DNA of 64,000 nucleotides. It comes from Achromobacter xylosoxidans (lineage in GTDB: Bacteria > Pseudomonadota > Gammaproteobacteria > Burkholderiales > Burkholderiaceae_B). Below are positions 27,187 through 37,032 of this stretch, one piece after another. The stretch is from positions 79,259 through 143,258 of the forward strand of contig NZ_MTLG01000055.1 of the NCBI RefSeq assembly GCF_002192695.1. Reading direction: 5' to 3'. Position 1 is the stretch's first letter; the number at the start of each line of letters is the position of its first letter. A program made the translations under genes and the position numbers. The notes below the pieces were generated by a model that searched no databases, was not told the DNA's origin, and was given only the letters and a program-made list of their open reading frames with translations.

Positions 27187-29139
27187 TCAGTCCAGCGGCA
27201 GCGCCGCCCCAGCTTGTAGGCGGGGGTCCGGCAGGCCGGGTTTGCCGGCGTCGATGCGGCCCGCCAGCCTGCGGCCGAAGGCCGGCATGGCGGGCGCGCT
27301 GACCTCCAGGTCGTACCATCCCTGGCAACCGCCATAGGCGAGTTCCAGCGAGCCGTCCGCCTGCACGTGCGCCATGGCGCACCAGCCGTCGCCCATGCGC
27401 GACTCCACCTTTACCGGCTGCGGCGTTTCGCCGCGATTGACGAGGCGCAGGGTCAAGCCTGCCGCCGCGTGGATGACTTGCGCCTCCAGCGTGCCCGCAT
27501 CGCGCGCATCGCCGCGGAATTGCCGGTGCAGGCCGTCGGGACCCAGCAGCCACAGGTCATAGGAGCCGCCCGCGTGCAGGCGCCAGCCGTCGTCCAGCCG
27601 TGCGCCCGCGCCCACGGTGTAGCGGCGCGGAGCGTGTTCCAGTGCGTGGCGGTCATACACCTGCAGCACCGCGCCCGCGACGCCGGGGTTGCGCAGGGTC
27701 AGCCGGTAATGCCCGCCGTCGGCAGCCATCCTGCCCTGGACATCCAGTGCATAGGGAATGGCGCAGGCCTGGCGGCGGCCTTCGGCGTGGGCGCCGCGGT
27801 CGGCAGCGAAGTCGAAGGCCGAGGTGAGGTCGCCGGCGATCTCGCGCCGCCAGGCGCTGATATTGGGTTCGAGCACGCCGAAGCGCGCCTCCAGGAAGCG
27901 GATCACCGAGGTGTGGTCGAACACCTGCGAGTTGACCCAGCCGCCGCGGCTCCAGGGCGAGACCACCAGCATGGGCACGCGCGGCCCCAGTCCGAATCCG
28001 CGGCCGTGCAGGCCCGCGGGATCGTCCCGCGTGGCGGCGCTGGGACCGTGGCGCGCGTCGTGGTACTCGCCGTCCAGCTCGACCGTGGACAGGCCGCCGG
28101 GCAGGCCGCCGGCCGCGCGGGCGGGCGGCGCGGGTGGGGGCATGTGATCGAAGAAGCAGTCGTTCTCGTCATAGGTGACGAAAAACACGCAACGGCTCCA
28201 GACCTCCGGATTGCGCGTCAGTATCTCCAGCACGCGTTCCGTGTAGGCGCCGCCCCGCGCGGGCGAGGAGACCTCGGGGTGCTCGGAGTCGGGGGTGGGC
28301 GCGATGATCCACGACACCTGCGGCAGCGTGCCCTGGGCGACGTCGCGGGCCAGCTCGTCCAGCGTGTAGGTGGACAGGCCGCGGTCGCGCAAGGGGGCGT
28401 CGGCGCCGCCGTCCGCGTGCTGCCGGCGGTACTGCCGGAAGCCCGCCAGCGGGTTGTCGTGATAGTTGTCGGCCATGTCCTGGTAGATGCGCCAGTCCAC
28501 GCCGGCAGTCTGCAGACGTTCGGGATAGGTGGTCCAGGCGTAGCCTTCGCTGGCGGAACCCAGGCGATCGTAGGTGTTGACCAGGGCCGGGCCGCCGGCC
28601 AGGCCCTGCGGATCATTGGTGCCGGTCCACAGGAACAGGCGGTTGGGATTGGTGCCGGCGTGGATCGAGCAATGATAGGCGTCGCACAAGGTAAAGGCGT
28701 TTGCCAGCGCGGTCTGGAACGGTATCTCCGCGCCGCGATAGGCGCCCATGCCCAGGCGGCTCTTGGCGGGCAGCCATTGGTCCATGCGGCCGTCGTTCCA
28801 GGCGCGCTGCGCATCATCCCAGGTGTGCGGCGTGATGTAGCCCACCTGCGCATCGCTGGCGTATTCCGCCTGCAAGGCATAGGGACGAACCTGTGTTGCG
28901 CCGTCAGCCTGCGTCAGCACGTTGCCGGCCAGCGTGGGTGCGGGATGCGGATCCGCGAAGCCGCGCACGCCGGGCAAGGTGCCGAAATAATGGTCGAAGG
29001 ACCGGTTTTCCTGCATCAGGATCACGACGTGCCGCACATCCTGCAGGGTGCCCGTGCGGCGGTCGGGCCCGATGGCTAGCGCGCGCTCGATGGGCGAGGA
29101 GGGGACGGCGGAAGGGGACAGGCTCGATTCTTCTTTCAT
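27187..29139 (-). CDS. Phosphocholine-type phospholipase C lacking a signal peptide
   Basis: Phosphoesterase-family phospholipase C of 650 residues. The catalytic domain has VRHVVILMQENRSFDHYFGTLPG near residue 35, SCSIHAGTNPNRLF-like and SWIIAPTPDSEHPEVSS segments, and FFVTYDENDCFFDHMPPP. Two C-terminal beta domains follow (about 470-640, PLC_C type). Relatives are exported by the Tat pathway, but this protein starts MKEESSLSPSAVPSSPIERALAI and has neither twin arginines nor a hydrophobic segment; an in-frame stop lies 12 codons upstream. It is convergent with phoU, which suggests a phosphate-scavenging context. Confidence 0.88.
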   Translation of the reverse strand: MKEESSLSPSAVPSSPIERALAIGPDRRTGTLQDVRHVVILMQENRSFDHYFGTLPGVRGFADPHPAPTLAGNVLTQADGATQVRPYALQAEYASDAQVGYITPHTWDDAQRAWNDGRMDQWLPAKSRLGMGAYRGAEIPFQTALANAFTLCDAYHCSIHAGTNPNRLFLWTGTNDPQGLAGGPALVNTYDRLGSASEGYAWTTYPERLQTAGVDWRIYQDMADNYHDNPLAGFRQYRRQHADGGADAPLRDRGLSTYTLDELARDVAQGTLPQVSWIIAPTPDSEHPEVSSPARGGAYTERVLEILTRNPEVWSRCVFFVTYDENDCFFDHMPPPAPPARAAGGLPGGLSTVELDGEYHDARHGPSAATRDDPAGLHGRGFGLGPRVPMLVVSPWSRGGWVNSQVFDHTSVIRFLEARFGVLEPNISAWRREIAGDLTSAFDFAADRGAHAEGRRQACAIPYALDVQGRMAADGGHYRLTLRNPGVAGAVLQVYDRHALEHAPRRYTVGAGARLDDGWRLHAGGSYDLWLLGPDGLHRQFRGDARDAGTLEAQVIHAAAGLTLRLVNRGETPQPVKVESRMGDGWCAMAHVQADGSLELAYGGCQGWYDLEVSAPAMPAFGRRLAGRIDAGKPGLPDPRLQAGAALPLD

Positions 29140-29213
29140 GACAGCGATGATACGGCCAGCAATACTTGAATCTTAAGGCCGGCGCCATGGCGGGAGCGGG
29201 CGCCGGAAATGAA

Positions 29214-29237
29214 CAGCCCCTCGCGGGCGAGGGGCTG
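29214..29237 (-). terminator. Stem-loop after yggX
   Basis: 10-bp perfect stem CAGCCCCTCG/CGAGGGGCTG with a 4-base loop, about 48 bp past the yggX stop on the minus strand, followed by TTCATTT, a modest T-rich tail. Likely an intrinsic terminator. Confidence 0.55.
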
Positions 29238-29284
29238 CATTGGGTCGGCCGCTATCCGCTTGCGGCCGGAAAGGCGCTGCCGGA

Positions 29285-29557
29285 TCAGGCCGACGGCGGG
29301 ACGTAGCCCTGCGCTTCGACGGTACCGTCTTCGAACAGGAAACGCTCCATCTGTTCTTTCAGGTACTTGCGGGCGCGCGCATCCGCCAGGTTCAGGCGGT
29401 TTTCGTTGACCAGGCGGGTCTGGATGCCCTTCCACTCTTCCCAAGCTTCCTTGGAAATGCTCTGCCAGATCTTGGTGCCGAGTTCGCCGGGATAGGGCGG
29501 AAAATCCAGCCCTTCGGCTTCACGCTTCAATTTCACACAGTTGACGATACGGGCCAT
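29285..29557 (-). CDS. yggX: Oxidative damage protection / Fe(II) trafficking protein YggX
   Basis: YggX family, 90 residues, standard length. The conserved Cys7 is in [30 protein letters not shown] and the [14 protein letters not shown] end are typical. In enterobacteria it limits oxidant damage to Fe-S proteins. It lies 97 bp after argA on the same strand, with a strong stem-loop between. Confidence 0.95.
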   Translation of the reverse strand: MARIVNCVKLKREAEGLDFPPYPGELGTKIWQSISKEAWEEWKGIQTRLVNENRLNLADARARKYLKEQMERFLFEDGTVEAQGYVPPSA

Positions 29558-29597
29558 GGTTCGCTGCCGGAAGAAATGAGTAATCCCGCATTTTAAC

Positions 29598-29626
29598 GGG
29601 CTTGGCGCCGTGGCGGCGCCAAGCCC
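29598..29626 (-). terminator. 12-bp perfect stem between argA and yggX
   Basis: GGGCTTGGCGCC pairs with GGCGCCAAGCCC across a 5-base loop, 28 bp after the argA stop. No T-run follows on the minus strand (GTTAAAATG), so it could be a weak terminator or an mRNA-stabilising stem. Confidence 0.45.
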
Positions 29627-29653
29627 CTGCGGGCCCTGCGGGTAGCCCGGCTG

Positions 29654-31012
29654 TTACAGCTTCTTGATGAAGACCAGGCTGTTGCGCGAACGGTTGTAGT
29701 TGTGCTGCTTTTCGCGCGGCAGGTCGGCGATGCCGCCCTGCACGAACCCGCGCTTCATGAACCAGTGCGAGGTCCGCGTGGTCAGCACGAACAGGCGCTT
29801 GGCGCCGGTGGCGCGCGCGCGCGATTCCATGTGGCGCAGCAGGATTTCGCCTTCGCCCGAGCCCTGCCATTCCGGATGCACGATCAGGCAGGCCATCTCG
29901 GCCATCTGCTCTTCGGCGAAGGTATGCAGGGCAGCGCAGCCATAGATCACGCCGTCGTGCTCCAGCACGGTGAAGTTTTCCACGTCGCGCTCGACCACGC
30001 TGCGCGGGCGCGGCACCAGGGTGCCATCGGCTTCCAGCGGTTCGATCAGGCTGAGGATGGCGCCCACGTCGTCGATGGTGGCGGCGCGCAGGTCGTCCAG
30101 CGTGTCTTCCACCACCATGGTGCCCACGCCGTCGTGGGTGAAGATTTCCAGCAGTACGCTGCCGTCCAGCGCGAACGGCAGCAAGTGGGCGCGGGCCACG
30201 CCGCGCTTGACCGCCAGCGAGGCGTATTGCAGGAAGGCATGGGTTTCTTCGTCGAGCTCGCCGCCGGCCAGCAGCGCATCGGCGTCCACCCGGGCCAGTT
30301 CGGTGTCGAGCGTGCCGTCGTCGTTCAGCACGCCCTGCGAACTGGAAAGGAAGATCAGCTTTTCGGCGCGCAGCGCCACCGCGACGCTGGTGGCCAGGTC
30401 TTCCATGGCCAGATTGAAGGCGTCGCCGGTGGGCGAGAAGCCCAGCGGCGACAGCAGCACCACGGACGAGCCTTTTTCGATGGCGAACTTGAGCGCGTCG
30501 ATGTCGATCTTGCGCACCTGGCCGGTGTGTTTGTAGTCCACGCCGTCCAGCACGCCGGTGGGGCGGGCGGTGACGAAGTTGCCGGAGATCACGCGGATGT
30601 GGGCGTGCGACATGGGCGTGTTCGGCAGCCCCTGGCTGAAGGCGGCCTCGATGTCCAGGCGGATTTCGCCCGCGGCTTCCTTGGCGCATTCCAGCGCGGC
30701 GGCGTCGGTGGGCGACAGGCCGCGGTCGAACTGCTGGGTAAAGCCCTTCAGGCGCAACTGCTCATTGACCTGCGGACGCGAGCCGTGCACCAGCACCAGG
30801 CGGATGCCCAGCGAGGACAGCAGCGACAGATCCTGCACCAGCGCGTTCAGCGCGCCGGCCTGCACCAGTTCGCCGCCGAACGCCACCACGAATGTCTTGC
30901 CTCGGAACGCATGCACATAGGGCGCCACTTCTCGGAACCATCGGACGAACTGGGCGGGTGCGAATTCTGGGGCTTCGAGGGCGGAGACGGTGTCTGGTTC
31001 CAGGTCGGGCAT
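29654..31012 (-). CDS. argA: Amino-acid N-acetyltransferase (N-acetylglutamate synthase)
   Basis: First enzyme of arginine biosynthesis, using acetyl-CoA and glutamate; 452 residues. An amino-acid kinase-like domain covers about residues 25-290 (VVAFGGELVQAG, LVLVHGSRPQVNEQL) and gives arginine feedback in relatives. A GNAT domain covers about 300-452 (LIVHPEWQGSGEGEILLRHMESRA). The upstream leader has a possible -10 (TATAAT on the minus strand, 31096-31101) and a hairpin. Confidence 0.94.
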   Translation of the reverse strand: MPDLEPDTVSALEAPEFAPAQFVRWFREVAPYVHAFRGKTFVVAFGGELVQAGALNALVQDLSLLSSLGIRLVLVHGSRPQVNEQLRLKGFTQQFDRGLSPTDAAALECAKEAAGEIRLDIEAAFSQGLPNTPMSHAHIRVISGNFVTARPTGVLDGVDYKHTGQVRKIDIDALKFAIEKGSSVVLLSPLGFSPTGDAFNLAMEDLATSVAVALRAEKLIFLSSSQGVLNDDGTLDTELARVDADALLAGGELDEETHAFLQYASLAVKRGVARAHLLPFALDGSVLLEIFTHDGVGTMVVEDTLDDLRAATIDDVGAILSLIEPLEADGTLVPRPRSVVERDVENFTVLEHDGVIYGCAALHTFAEEQMAEMACLIVHPEWQGSGEGEILLRHMESRARATGAKRLFVLTTRTSHWFMKRGFVQGGIADLPREKQHNYNRSRNSLVFIKKL

Positions 31013-31062
31013 GATGGGTGGAAGGATTCCTGAGAGTAAGCAAAAAACGCGGCGCCGTGCCG

Positions 31063-31101
31063 CGCCATAGCGCCGTCGGGCGACGGCGTGGCGAAATTAT
31101 A
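31063..31101 (-). promoter_or_regulatory. argA promoter -10 and leader hairpin
   Basis: On the minus strand TATAAT (31101-31096) is followed at once by a two-part stem: CGCCGTC/GACGGCG (31071-31077 with 31082-31088) flanked by CGCCA/TGGCG (31063-31067 with 31089-31093). A transcript starting near 31089 would begin with this hairpin. No good -35 is visible. Role unknown. Confidence 0.4.
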
Positions 31102-31198
31102 TGACCGTCGCGCCCCGGCGCAGGGGGAAAAGAGTGCCAATTTGGTGCCGGATTTTCCGTTTTGCGCCCGGCGGGCCGGCAGGAGGTCCGCGGAAATT

Positions 31199-31204
31199 TA
31201 TAAT
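31199..31204 (+). promoter_or_regulatory. Possible -10 box for hrpA
   Basis: Perfect TATAAT 25 bp before the hrpA ATG, on the strand opposite to the argA -10; the two boxes form a divergent pair about 100 bp apart. No -35 match was found at 16-18 bp. Confidence 0.4.
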
Positions 31205-31229
31205 GCCGGGCTAACCGGACAAATCGTAC

Positions 31230-34200
31230 ATGCCTGAATCCTCCAGCCCGCGCGCGCCCAAGAGCGCGGACGCGGCGGCCCCGGCGGCGGCCAACGCGCG
31301 CAACGCGCCCCGCGCGCCGCGTCCCGAGCGGCCCATCCCCGTGGTGACCTACCCCGAAGACCTGCCCGTCAGCGCGCGGCGCCAGGAGATCGCGCGCGCC
31401 ATCGCCAATCACCAGGTGGTGATCGTCAGCGGCGAAACCGGGTCGGGCAAGACCACCCAGCTGCCCAAGATCTGCCTGGAACTGGGCCGCGGCCGCCAGA
31501 AGATGATCGGCCACACCCAGCCGCGCCGCCTGGCCGCGACCTCGGTGGCCAAGCGCATCGCCGAAGAGCTGAACACGCCCATGGGCGAGGTGGTGGGCTA
31601 CCAGGTGCGCTTCAACGACCGCACCGGCCCCAACGCGTCCATCAAGCTGATGACCGACGGCATCCTGCTGGCCGAATCGCAGCGCGACCCGCTCTTGCGC
31701 CGTTATGACACGATCATCATCGACGAGGCGCATGAGCGCAGCCTGAACATCGATTTTCTGCTGGGCTACCTGAAGCAGCTGCTGCCGCGCCGCCCGGACC
31801 TGAAGATCATCATTACCTCGGCCACCATCGACGCCGAGCGCTTCGCGCGGCACTTCGGCGCCTCCGAGGACAAGCTGGCGCCCGTCATCGAAGTATCCGG
31901 CCGCCTCTACCCCGTCGAGGTCCGCTATCGCCCCGTGCGCGAGGAACTCCCGGAAGACGAGGCCGCGCCGGCCAAGCCCGGCCGCGACCGCGAGCGCGTG
32001 TCGGGCGACGAAGAGCGCGACCTGATCGACGCCATCGTGGACGCGGTGGACGAATGCGCGCGCCACGGCCCGGGCGACGTGCTGGTGTTCCTGCCCGGCG
32101 AGCGCGAGATCCGCGAATCCGCCGAGGCGCTGCGCAAGCGCCATCCGGCCGGCACCGAAGTCCTGCCGTTGTACGCGCGCCTGTCGCAGGCCGAGCAGGA
32201 GCAGATCTTCCATCCGCGCACCAACGCGCGGCGCATCGTGCTGGCCACCAACGTGGCGGAAACCTCGCTGACCGTGCCCGGCATCCGCTTCGTGGTCGAC
32301 AGCGGGCTGGCGCGCATCAAGCGCTATTCCTGGCGCAACAAGGTCGAGCAGCTGCGCATCGAGCCGATCAGCCGCGCCTCGGCCAACCAGCGCGCCGGCC
32401 GTTGCGGCCGGGTCGGGCCGGGCGTCTGCATCCGGCTCTACGACGAGCTGGACTTCAACAACCGGGCGCCGTTCACGGACCCGGAAGTGCTGCGCTCGTC
32501 GCTGGCCTCGGTCATCCTGCGGATGAAGTCGCTGAAGCTGGACGACATCGAACAGTTCCCCTTCGTCGAGGCGCCTCCGGGCCGCGCGGTGGCCGACGGC
32601 TATCACCTGCTGCAGGAGCTGGGCGCGATCGAGCTGGTGTCCGCCTCCGACGACGATGCCGAGGCGTCCCGCACGGGCTCGTCCTTCGCGTTGACCCAGA
32701 CGGGCCACGAACTGGCCAAGCTGCCGGTGGACCCGCGCATCGGCCGAATGATCCTGGCGGCGCGCGAACACCAATGCCTGGCCGAAATGCTGATCATCGC
32801 CTCGGCCCTGTCGGTGCAGGACGCGCGCGACCGCCCCATGCAGGAACGCGAGGCGGCCGAGGCGGCGCACGCCAAGTTCGCCGACGACAAGTCCGAGTTC
32901 ATCTCTTTCCTGAAGCTGTGGCGCTGGTATGGCGAGCAGGTGCAGCACAAGGCCTCGCAGCGCAAGCTGGTGGCCTTGCTGCGCCAGAATTTCCTGTCGC
33001 CGATCCGGCTGCGCGAATGGCACGACGTGCACACCCAGCTGGCCGCGCTGGTGGGCGAGCAGGGTTGGCGCCTGAACCAGGCCGAGGCCACCTACGAGCA
33101 GCTGCACATGGCGCTGCTGTCGGGCCTCCTGGGCAATATCGGCTTCAAGAGCGACGAAGGCGGCCACTACCAGGGCGCGCGCGAAATCCGCTTCCATATC
33201 CACCCCGGTTCGCGGCTGGTGAAGAAGGCGGGGCGCTGGATCGTGGCGGCCGAACTGGTCGAGACCACGCGGCTGTACGCGCGCTGCGTGGCGCGGATCG
33301 ACCCGGTGTGGCTGGAAAAAATCGGCGCGCACCTGATCCGCAAGAACTGGTCCGATCCGCGCTGGGAAAAGAAGGCCGGGCAGGTGGTGGCCAACGAACG
33401 GGCCACGCTGTACGGGCTGACCATCTACACCGGCCGGCGCATCCAATACGGCCGGGTCAATCCGACCCACGCCCGCGAGCTGTTCATCCGCCAGGCCCTG
33501 GTGCCCGGTGAGATCGACACGCGGCTGGCGTTCGTGGCGCACAACCGCAAGCTGATCGCCGGCATCGAAAAGCTGGAACATCAGACCCGCCGTCCGGACA
33601 TCCTGGTCGACGACGAGCTGATCCACGCCTTCTACGACCGGCAGCTGCCGGCCGACATCTCGCAGACGGCCTCGCTGGAAAAGTGGGTGTCGGGGCTGGA
33701 CAAGGCCTCCGCCGCCAAGCTCATGCTGACCCGCGACGAGCTGATGCGGCACGAGGCCGCGGGCGTCACGACCGATGTCTTCCCCAAGAAGGTGGAATGG
33801 CAGGGCGTGTCGATGGCGCTGGATTACCACTTCGAACCCGGTTCGCCGCGCGACGGCGTGACCCTGTCGGTGCCGCTGTTCGCGCTCAACCAGATCGATC
33901 CGGCGCGCTGCGAATGGCTGGTGCCCGGCATGCTCAAGGAGAAGGTGCATCTGCTGCTGAAGTCTTTGCCGCAGAAGCTGCGGCGCCATTGCGTGCCGCT
34001 GCCGGACTACGCGGCGGGTTTCTACGAGCGCTGGTTCGAGCGCCAGGCCGATCCGCAGCAGGGGCTGGTGGACGCGATCATCGCCGACATGTGGGACCAG
34101 GTGCAGGTGCGGCCGGCGGCGGGCGACTTCAAGCTGGAGACCTTGCCGGCCCACCTGTTCATGAATTTCCGGGTGGTGGACGAGCACGGCCGCATGCTGG

Positions 34201-35156
34201 CGGCGGGGCGCAACCTGGCGCAGTTGCGGGCCGAATTCGGCAAGCAGGCGCAGGCCACGTTCCAGCAGCTGGCGGCCAGCGACACCCAGGTCGCCCAGGC
34301 ACTGGCGCACGAGAACCTGACCTCCTGGTCCTTCGGCCCCTTGCCGGAGATCATGGAGATCAAGCGGCGCGGGCAGTCGGTGATCGGCTATCCGGCGCTG
34401 GTGGACCGCGGCGCGCACTGCGACCTGGACGTGTTCGACGACCCGGACGAAGCGCGCAAGCACCATCGCGCGGGCCTGCTCAAGCTGTTCCGGCTGGGCT
34501 TGCGCGAGCAGGTGAAGTTCCTGGAAAAGAACCTGACGGACCTGACCAAGATCAGCATGCTCTACATGACGCTGGGCACGCAGGAAGAGCTGCGCGACCA
34601 GATCATCGATTGCGCGCTGGGGCAGGCTTGCCTGGCCGATCCTTGGCCGGTGAACGAGCAGCAGTTCGAGGCCCGGCGGGCCGAGGGCAAGGGCCGGCTG
34701 GGCCTCCTGGCGCAGGAAGTGGCGCGGCTGGCGGGGGCGGTGCTGACGGAATGGGCGGCGGTGCAACGCAAGCTGCCGCAGGCCAAGCCGCATGCGGCGG
34801 CCTATGCGGACTTGCAGGCGCAGTTGGGGGCGCTGATGCCGAAGTGGTTCATCCGCGATACGCCGTATGCGCAGCTTGCGCATTTCCCCCGCTATCTGAA
34901 GGCGGTGCTGGCGCGCATCGACAAGTTGCGCGCGGATCCGGCGCGGGACGCGAAGCTGGTGGCGGAGATGGCGCCGTTGCTGACCCAGTATCAGCGCGCG
35001 CGGTCGGCCTTGAAGGGGGCGCCGGATCCGCGGCTGGATGAGTTCCGCTGGCTGCTGGAGGAACTGCGGGTGGCGTTGTTCGCGCAGGAGTTGCGCACGC
35101 CCATGCCGGTTTCGGTGAAGCGCCTGATGAAAAGCTGGGAATCCCTGAAGCGCTGA
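31230..35156 (+). CDS. hrpA: ATP-dependent RNA helicase HrpA
   Basis: DEAH-box helicase of 1308 residues, full HrpA length. Motifs: Walker A GETGSGKT (68-75), DEAH at 165-168, SAT (ITSATIDAERF), then the C-terminal helicase domain (LATNVAETSLTVPGIRFVVDSG, QRAGRCGRVGPG). After it come the ratchet/OB region and the large HrpA-specific C-terminal domain. In E. coli HrpA acts on mRNA and rescues collided or stalled ribosomes. The first 35 residues are Ala/Pro-rich and non-conserved. Confidence 0.95.
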   Translation: MPESSSPRAPKSADAAAPAAANARNAPRAPRPERPIPVVTYPEDLPVSARRQEIARAIANHQVVIVSGETGSGKTTQLPKICLELGRGRQKMIGHTQPRRLAATSVAKRIAEELNTPMGEVVGYQVRFNDRTGPNASIKLMTDGILLAESQRDPLLRRYDTIIIDEAHERSLNIDFLLGYLKQLLPRRPDLKIIITSATIDAERFARHFGASEDKLAPVIEVSGRLYPVEVRYRPVREELPEDEAAPAKPGRDRERVSGDEERDLIDAIVDAVDECARHGPGDVLVFLPGEREIRESAEALRKRHPAGTEVLPLYARLSQAEQEQIFHPRTNARRIVLATNVAETSLTVPGIRFVVDSGLARIKRYSWRNKVEQLRIEPISRASANQRAGRCGRVGPGVCIRLYDELDFNNRAPFTDPEVLRSSLASVILRMKSLKLDDIEQFPFVEAPPGRAVADGYHLLQELGAIELVSASDDDAEASRTGSSFALTQTGHELAKLPVDPRIGRMILAAREHQCLAEMLIIASALSVQDARDRPMQEREAAEAAHAKFADDKSEFISFLKLWRWYGEQVQHKASQRKLVALLRQNFLSPIRLREWHDVHTQLAALVGEQGWRLNQAEATYEQLHMALLSGLLGNIGFKSDEGGHYQGAREIRFHIHPGSRLVKKAGRWIVAAELVETTRLYARCVARIDPVWLEKIGAHLIRKNWSDPRWEKKAGQVVANERATLYGLTIYTGRRIQYGRVNPTHARELFIRQALVPGEIDTRLAFVAHNRKLIAGIEKLEHQTRRPDILVDDELIHAFYDRQLPADISQTASLEKWVSGLDKASAAKLMLTRDELMRHEAAGVTTDVFPKKVEWQGVSMALDYHFEPGSPRDGVTLSVPLFALNQIDPARCEWLVPGMLKEKVHLLLKSLPQKLRRHCVPLPDYAAGFYERWFERQADPQQGLVDAIIADMWDQVQVRPAAGDFKLETLPAHLFMNFRVVDEHGRMLAAGRNLAQLRAEFGKQAQATFQQLAASDTQVAQALAHENLTSWSFGPLPEIMEIKRRGQSVIGYPALVDRGAHCDLDVFDDPDEARKHHRAGLLKLFRLGLREQVKFLEKNLTDLTKISMLYMTLGTQEELRDQIIDCALGQACLADPWPVNEQQFEARRAEGKGRLGLLAQEVARLAGAVLTEWAAVQRKLPQAKPHAAAYADLQAQLGALMPKWFIRDTPYAQLAHFPRYLKAVLARIDKLRADPARDAKLVAEMAPLLTQYQRARSALKGAPDPRLDEFRWLLEELRVALFAQELRTPMPVSVKRLMKSWESLKR

Positions 35157-35286
35157 CCGCGCCGGGACGGTGCGAGCCGTCCCGGATTACCGCCGGATTT
35201 CAGGTCGTTTTCCGTTCAGAGACGCGTCATCTGGTTATGCTTCAATGCGCGGGCCTTTCCTCGCAGCTCCCAGGAGCATAGCCGCC

Positions 35287-37020
35287 ATGTTCGAGCTTTT
35301 CAGCACGCGCACCCGCCCGGGAGCGGCGTCCCGTTCGACCCCGAACCGCTGGGACTGGGCGCTTTTGCCCCTGGTGCTGGCCGTGCTGGCGCTGATGGCA
35401 TACGGCGCCTCCCAGATGAGCCGCCCCTTCGCCATCGGGGAAGAACTGCCGATTTCGCTGGACCCGGCCTACCTGCCGTATTACCTGCTGCGCACCATCC
35501 TGCGGATGTTCACGGCGCTGGCCTTTTCGCTGTTGTTCAGCTTCGTCTTTGCCGCCATCGCCGCCAAGTACCGGACGGCGGAAAAGGCGATGATCCCGAT
35601 GCTGGACATCCTGCAGTCCGTCCCCATCCTGGGCTTCCAGGCCATCGCCATTGCGCCGTTCATCGCGCTGTTCCCGGGCAATCTGCTTGGAGTCGAATGC
35701 GCGGCCATCTTCGCCATCTTCACTTCCCAGGCCTGGAACATGGCGTTCAGCCTGTACCAGTCCATGCGCACGGTACCGTCGGAGCTGCACGAGGCGGCGC
35801 GCATTTTCCGGCTGTCCGGCTGGCAACGGTTCTGGCGGCTGGAGCTGCCTTACGCCACGCCCGGCCTGCTGTGGAACATGATGATGTCGATGTCCGGGGG
35901 CTGGTTCTTCCTGGTCGCGGCCGAGGCCATTTCGGTGGCGGGGCAGGACATCAAGTTGCCCGGCATCGGCTCCTACATCGCGGTGGCGATCGAGGCGGAA
36001 AACGGCCGCGCCATCGCCTGGGCCATCGGCGCCATGATGGCGGGCATCCTGCTGTACGACCAGCTGTTCTTCCGGCCGCTGCTGGCCTGGGCCGACAAGT
36101 TCCGCTTCGAGGAATCGCAGGGCGATGCCGCCCAGCAGTCCTGGCTGCTGGACTGGACCCGCCGCAGCCGCTGGATGAAGGCGCTGTCCGATGCGTTCTG
36201 GGCGCGCATGCGGCGCGCGCTGGGCTGGTTCAGCGTGCCGTACGACGGCACCTCGGTCCGCGCCCGCGCCAAGGCGCCGGATCCGCGCTGGACGCGGGTC
36301 TGGGATGCGCTGCTGGCGGCGGGCGCGCTGCTGGCCACCTACAAGCTGGTGCGCTTCGTCCACGAGGACGTGGGTTGGGGCGAGGTGCTGCACGTGCTCG
36401 GGCTGGGAGGCATCACCCTGGTGCGCGTCATGCTGCTGATCACCCTGGCCTCGGCGGTCTGGGTGCCGATCGCGGTCTGGATCGGGCTGCGGCCCAAGTA
36501 TTCGCAGCGGGTCCAGGCGGTGGCGCAGTTCCTGGCCGCCTTTCCGGTGAACCTGCTGTTCCCGGCGGTGGTGTTCGTGATGGTGGCGTTGAAGCTCAAC
36601 CCCAACATCTGGCTGAGCCCGCTGATCATCTTCGGCACCCAGTGGTACATCCTTTTCAACGTGGTGGCTGGGGCCTCCACCATCCCCAACGAATTGCGCC
36701 TGGCCGCGGGCAACCTGGGGCTCAAGGGCTGGCTGCTGTGGCGCCGTGTCTACCTGCCCGCGGTCTTTCCCAGCTTCATCACCGGCGCCATCACCGCCAG
36801 CGGCGGATCATGGAACGCGAGCATCGTGGCCGAGTACGTGACCTGGGGCAACACGTCGCTGGTCGCGGACGGCTTGGGCAGCTACATCAAGCAGATGACG
36901 GAGCTGGGCGACTTCCATCGCATCGCGCTGGGCATCGGCGTCATGAGTATTTTCGTGATGCTGCTGAACCGCTTTTTCTGGCGCAAACTGTATTTGCTGG
37001 CCGAAGACCGCGGCCGCTAG
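35287..37020 (+). CDS. ABC transporter permease with two fused permease domains
   Basis: 577-residue inner-membrane protein with two BPD_transp_1 domains in one chain (about residues 80-280 and 370-570) joined by a cytosolic linker. Each has its own coupling loop: LHEAARIFRLSGWQRFWRLELPYATP and LRLAAGNLGLKGWLLWRRVYLPAVFP, of the nitrate/sulfonate/taurine class. The ATG follows GGAG. The ATPase gene follows after 12 bp; no binding-protein gene is near. The substrate is unknown. Confidence 0.88.
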   Translation: MFELFSTRTRPGAASRSTPNRWDWALLPLVLAVLALMAYGASQMSRPFAIGEELPISLDPAYLPYYLLRTILRMFTALAFSLLFSFVFAAIAAKYRTAEKAMIPMLDILQSVPILGFQAIAIAPFIALFPGNLLGVECAAIFAIFTSQAWNMAFSLYQSMRTVPSELHEAARIFRLSGWQRFWRLELPYATPGLLWNMMMSMSGGWFFLVAAEAISVAGQDIKLPGIGSYIAVAIEAENGRAIAWAIGAMMAGILLYDQLFFRPLLAWADKFRFEESQGDAAQQSWLLDWTRRSRWMKALSDAFWARMRRALGWFSVPYDGTSVRARAKAPDPRWTRVWDALLAAGALLATYKLVRFVHEDVGWGEVLHVLGLGGITLVRVMLLITLASAVWVPIAVWIGLRPKYSQRVQAVAQFLAAFPVNLLFPAVVFVMVALKLNPNIWLSPLIIFGTQWYILFNVVAGASTIPNELRLAAGNLGLKGWLLWRRVYLPAVFPSFITGAITASGGSWNASIVAEYVTWGNTSLVADGLGSYIKQMTELGDFHRIALGIGVMSIFVMLLNRFFWRKLYLLAEDRGR

Positions 37021-37032
37021 GAGTCTCTAGTC

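Noticed and set aside
29132..29150. CTGTCAT overlapping the phospholipase start as a Pho half site
   Set aside because: The second half site 11 bp away matches only 3 of 7 bases, and the position over the start codon is wrong for activation.
30762..34883. Minus-strand open frame of more than 1300 codons across argA and hrpA
   Set aside because: It is antisense to two well-identified genes; the translation is low-complexity (rich in His, Arg, Gln and Leu) and has no domain. Long antisense frames are expected at this GC content.
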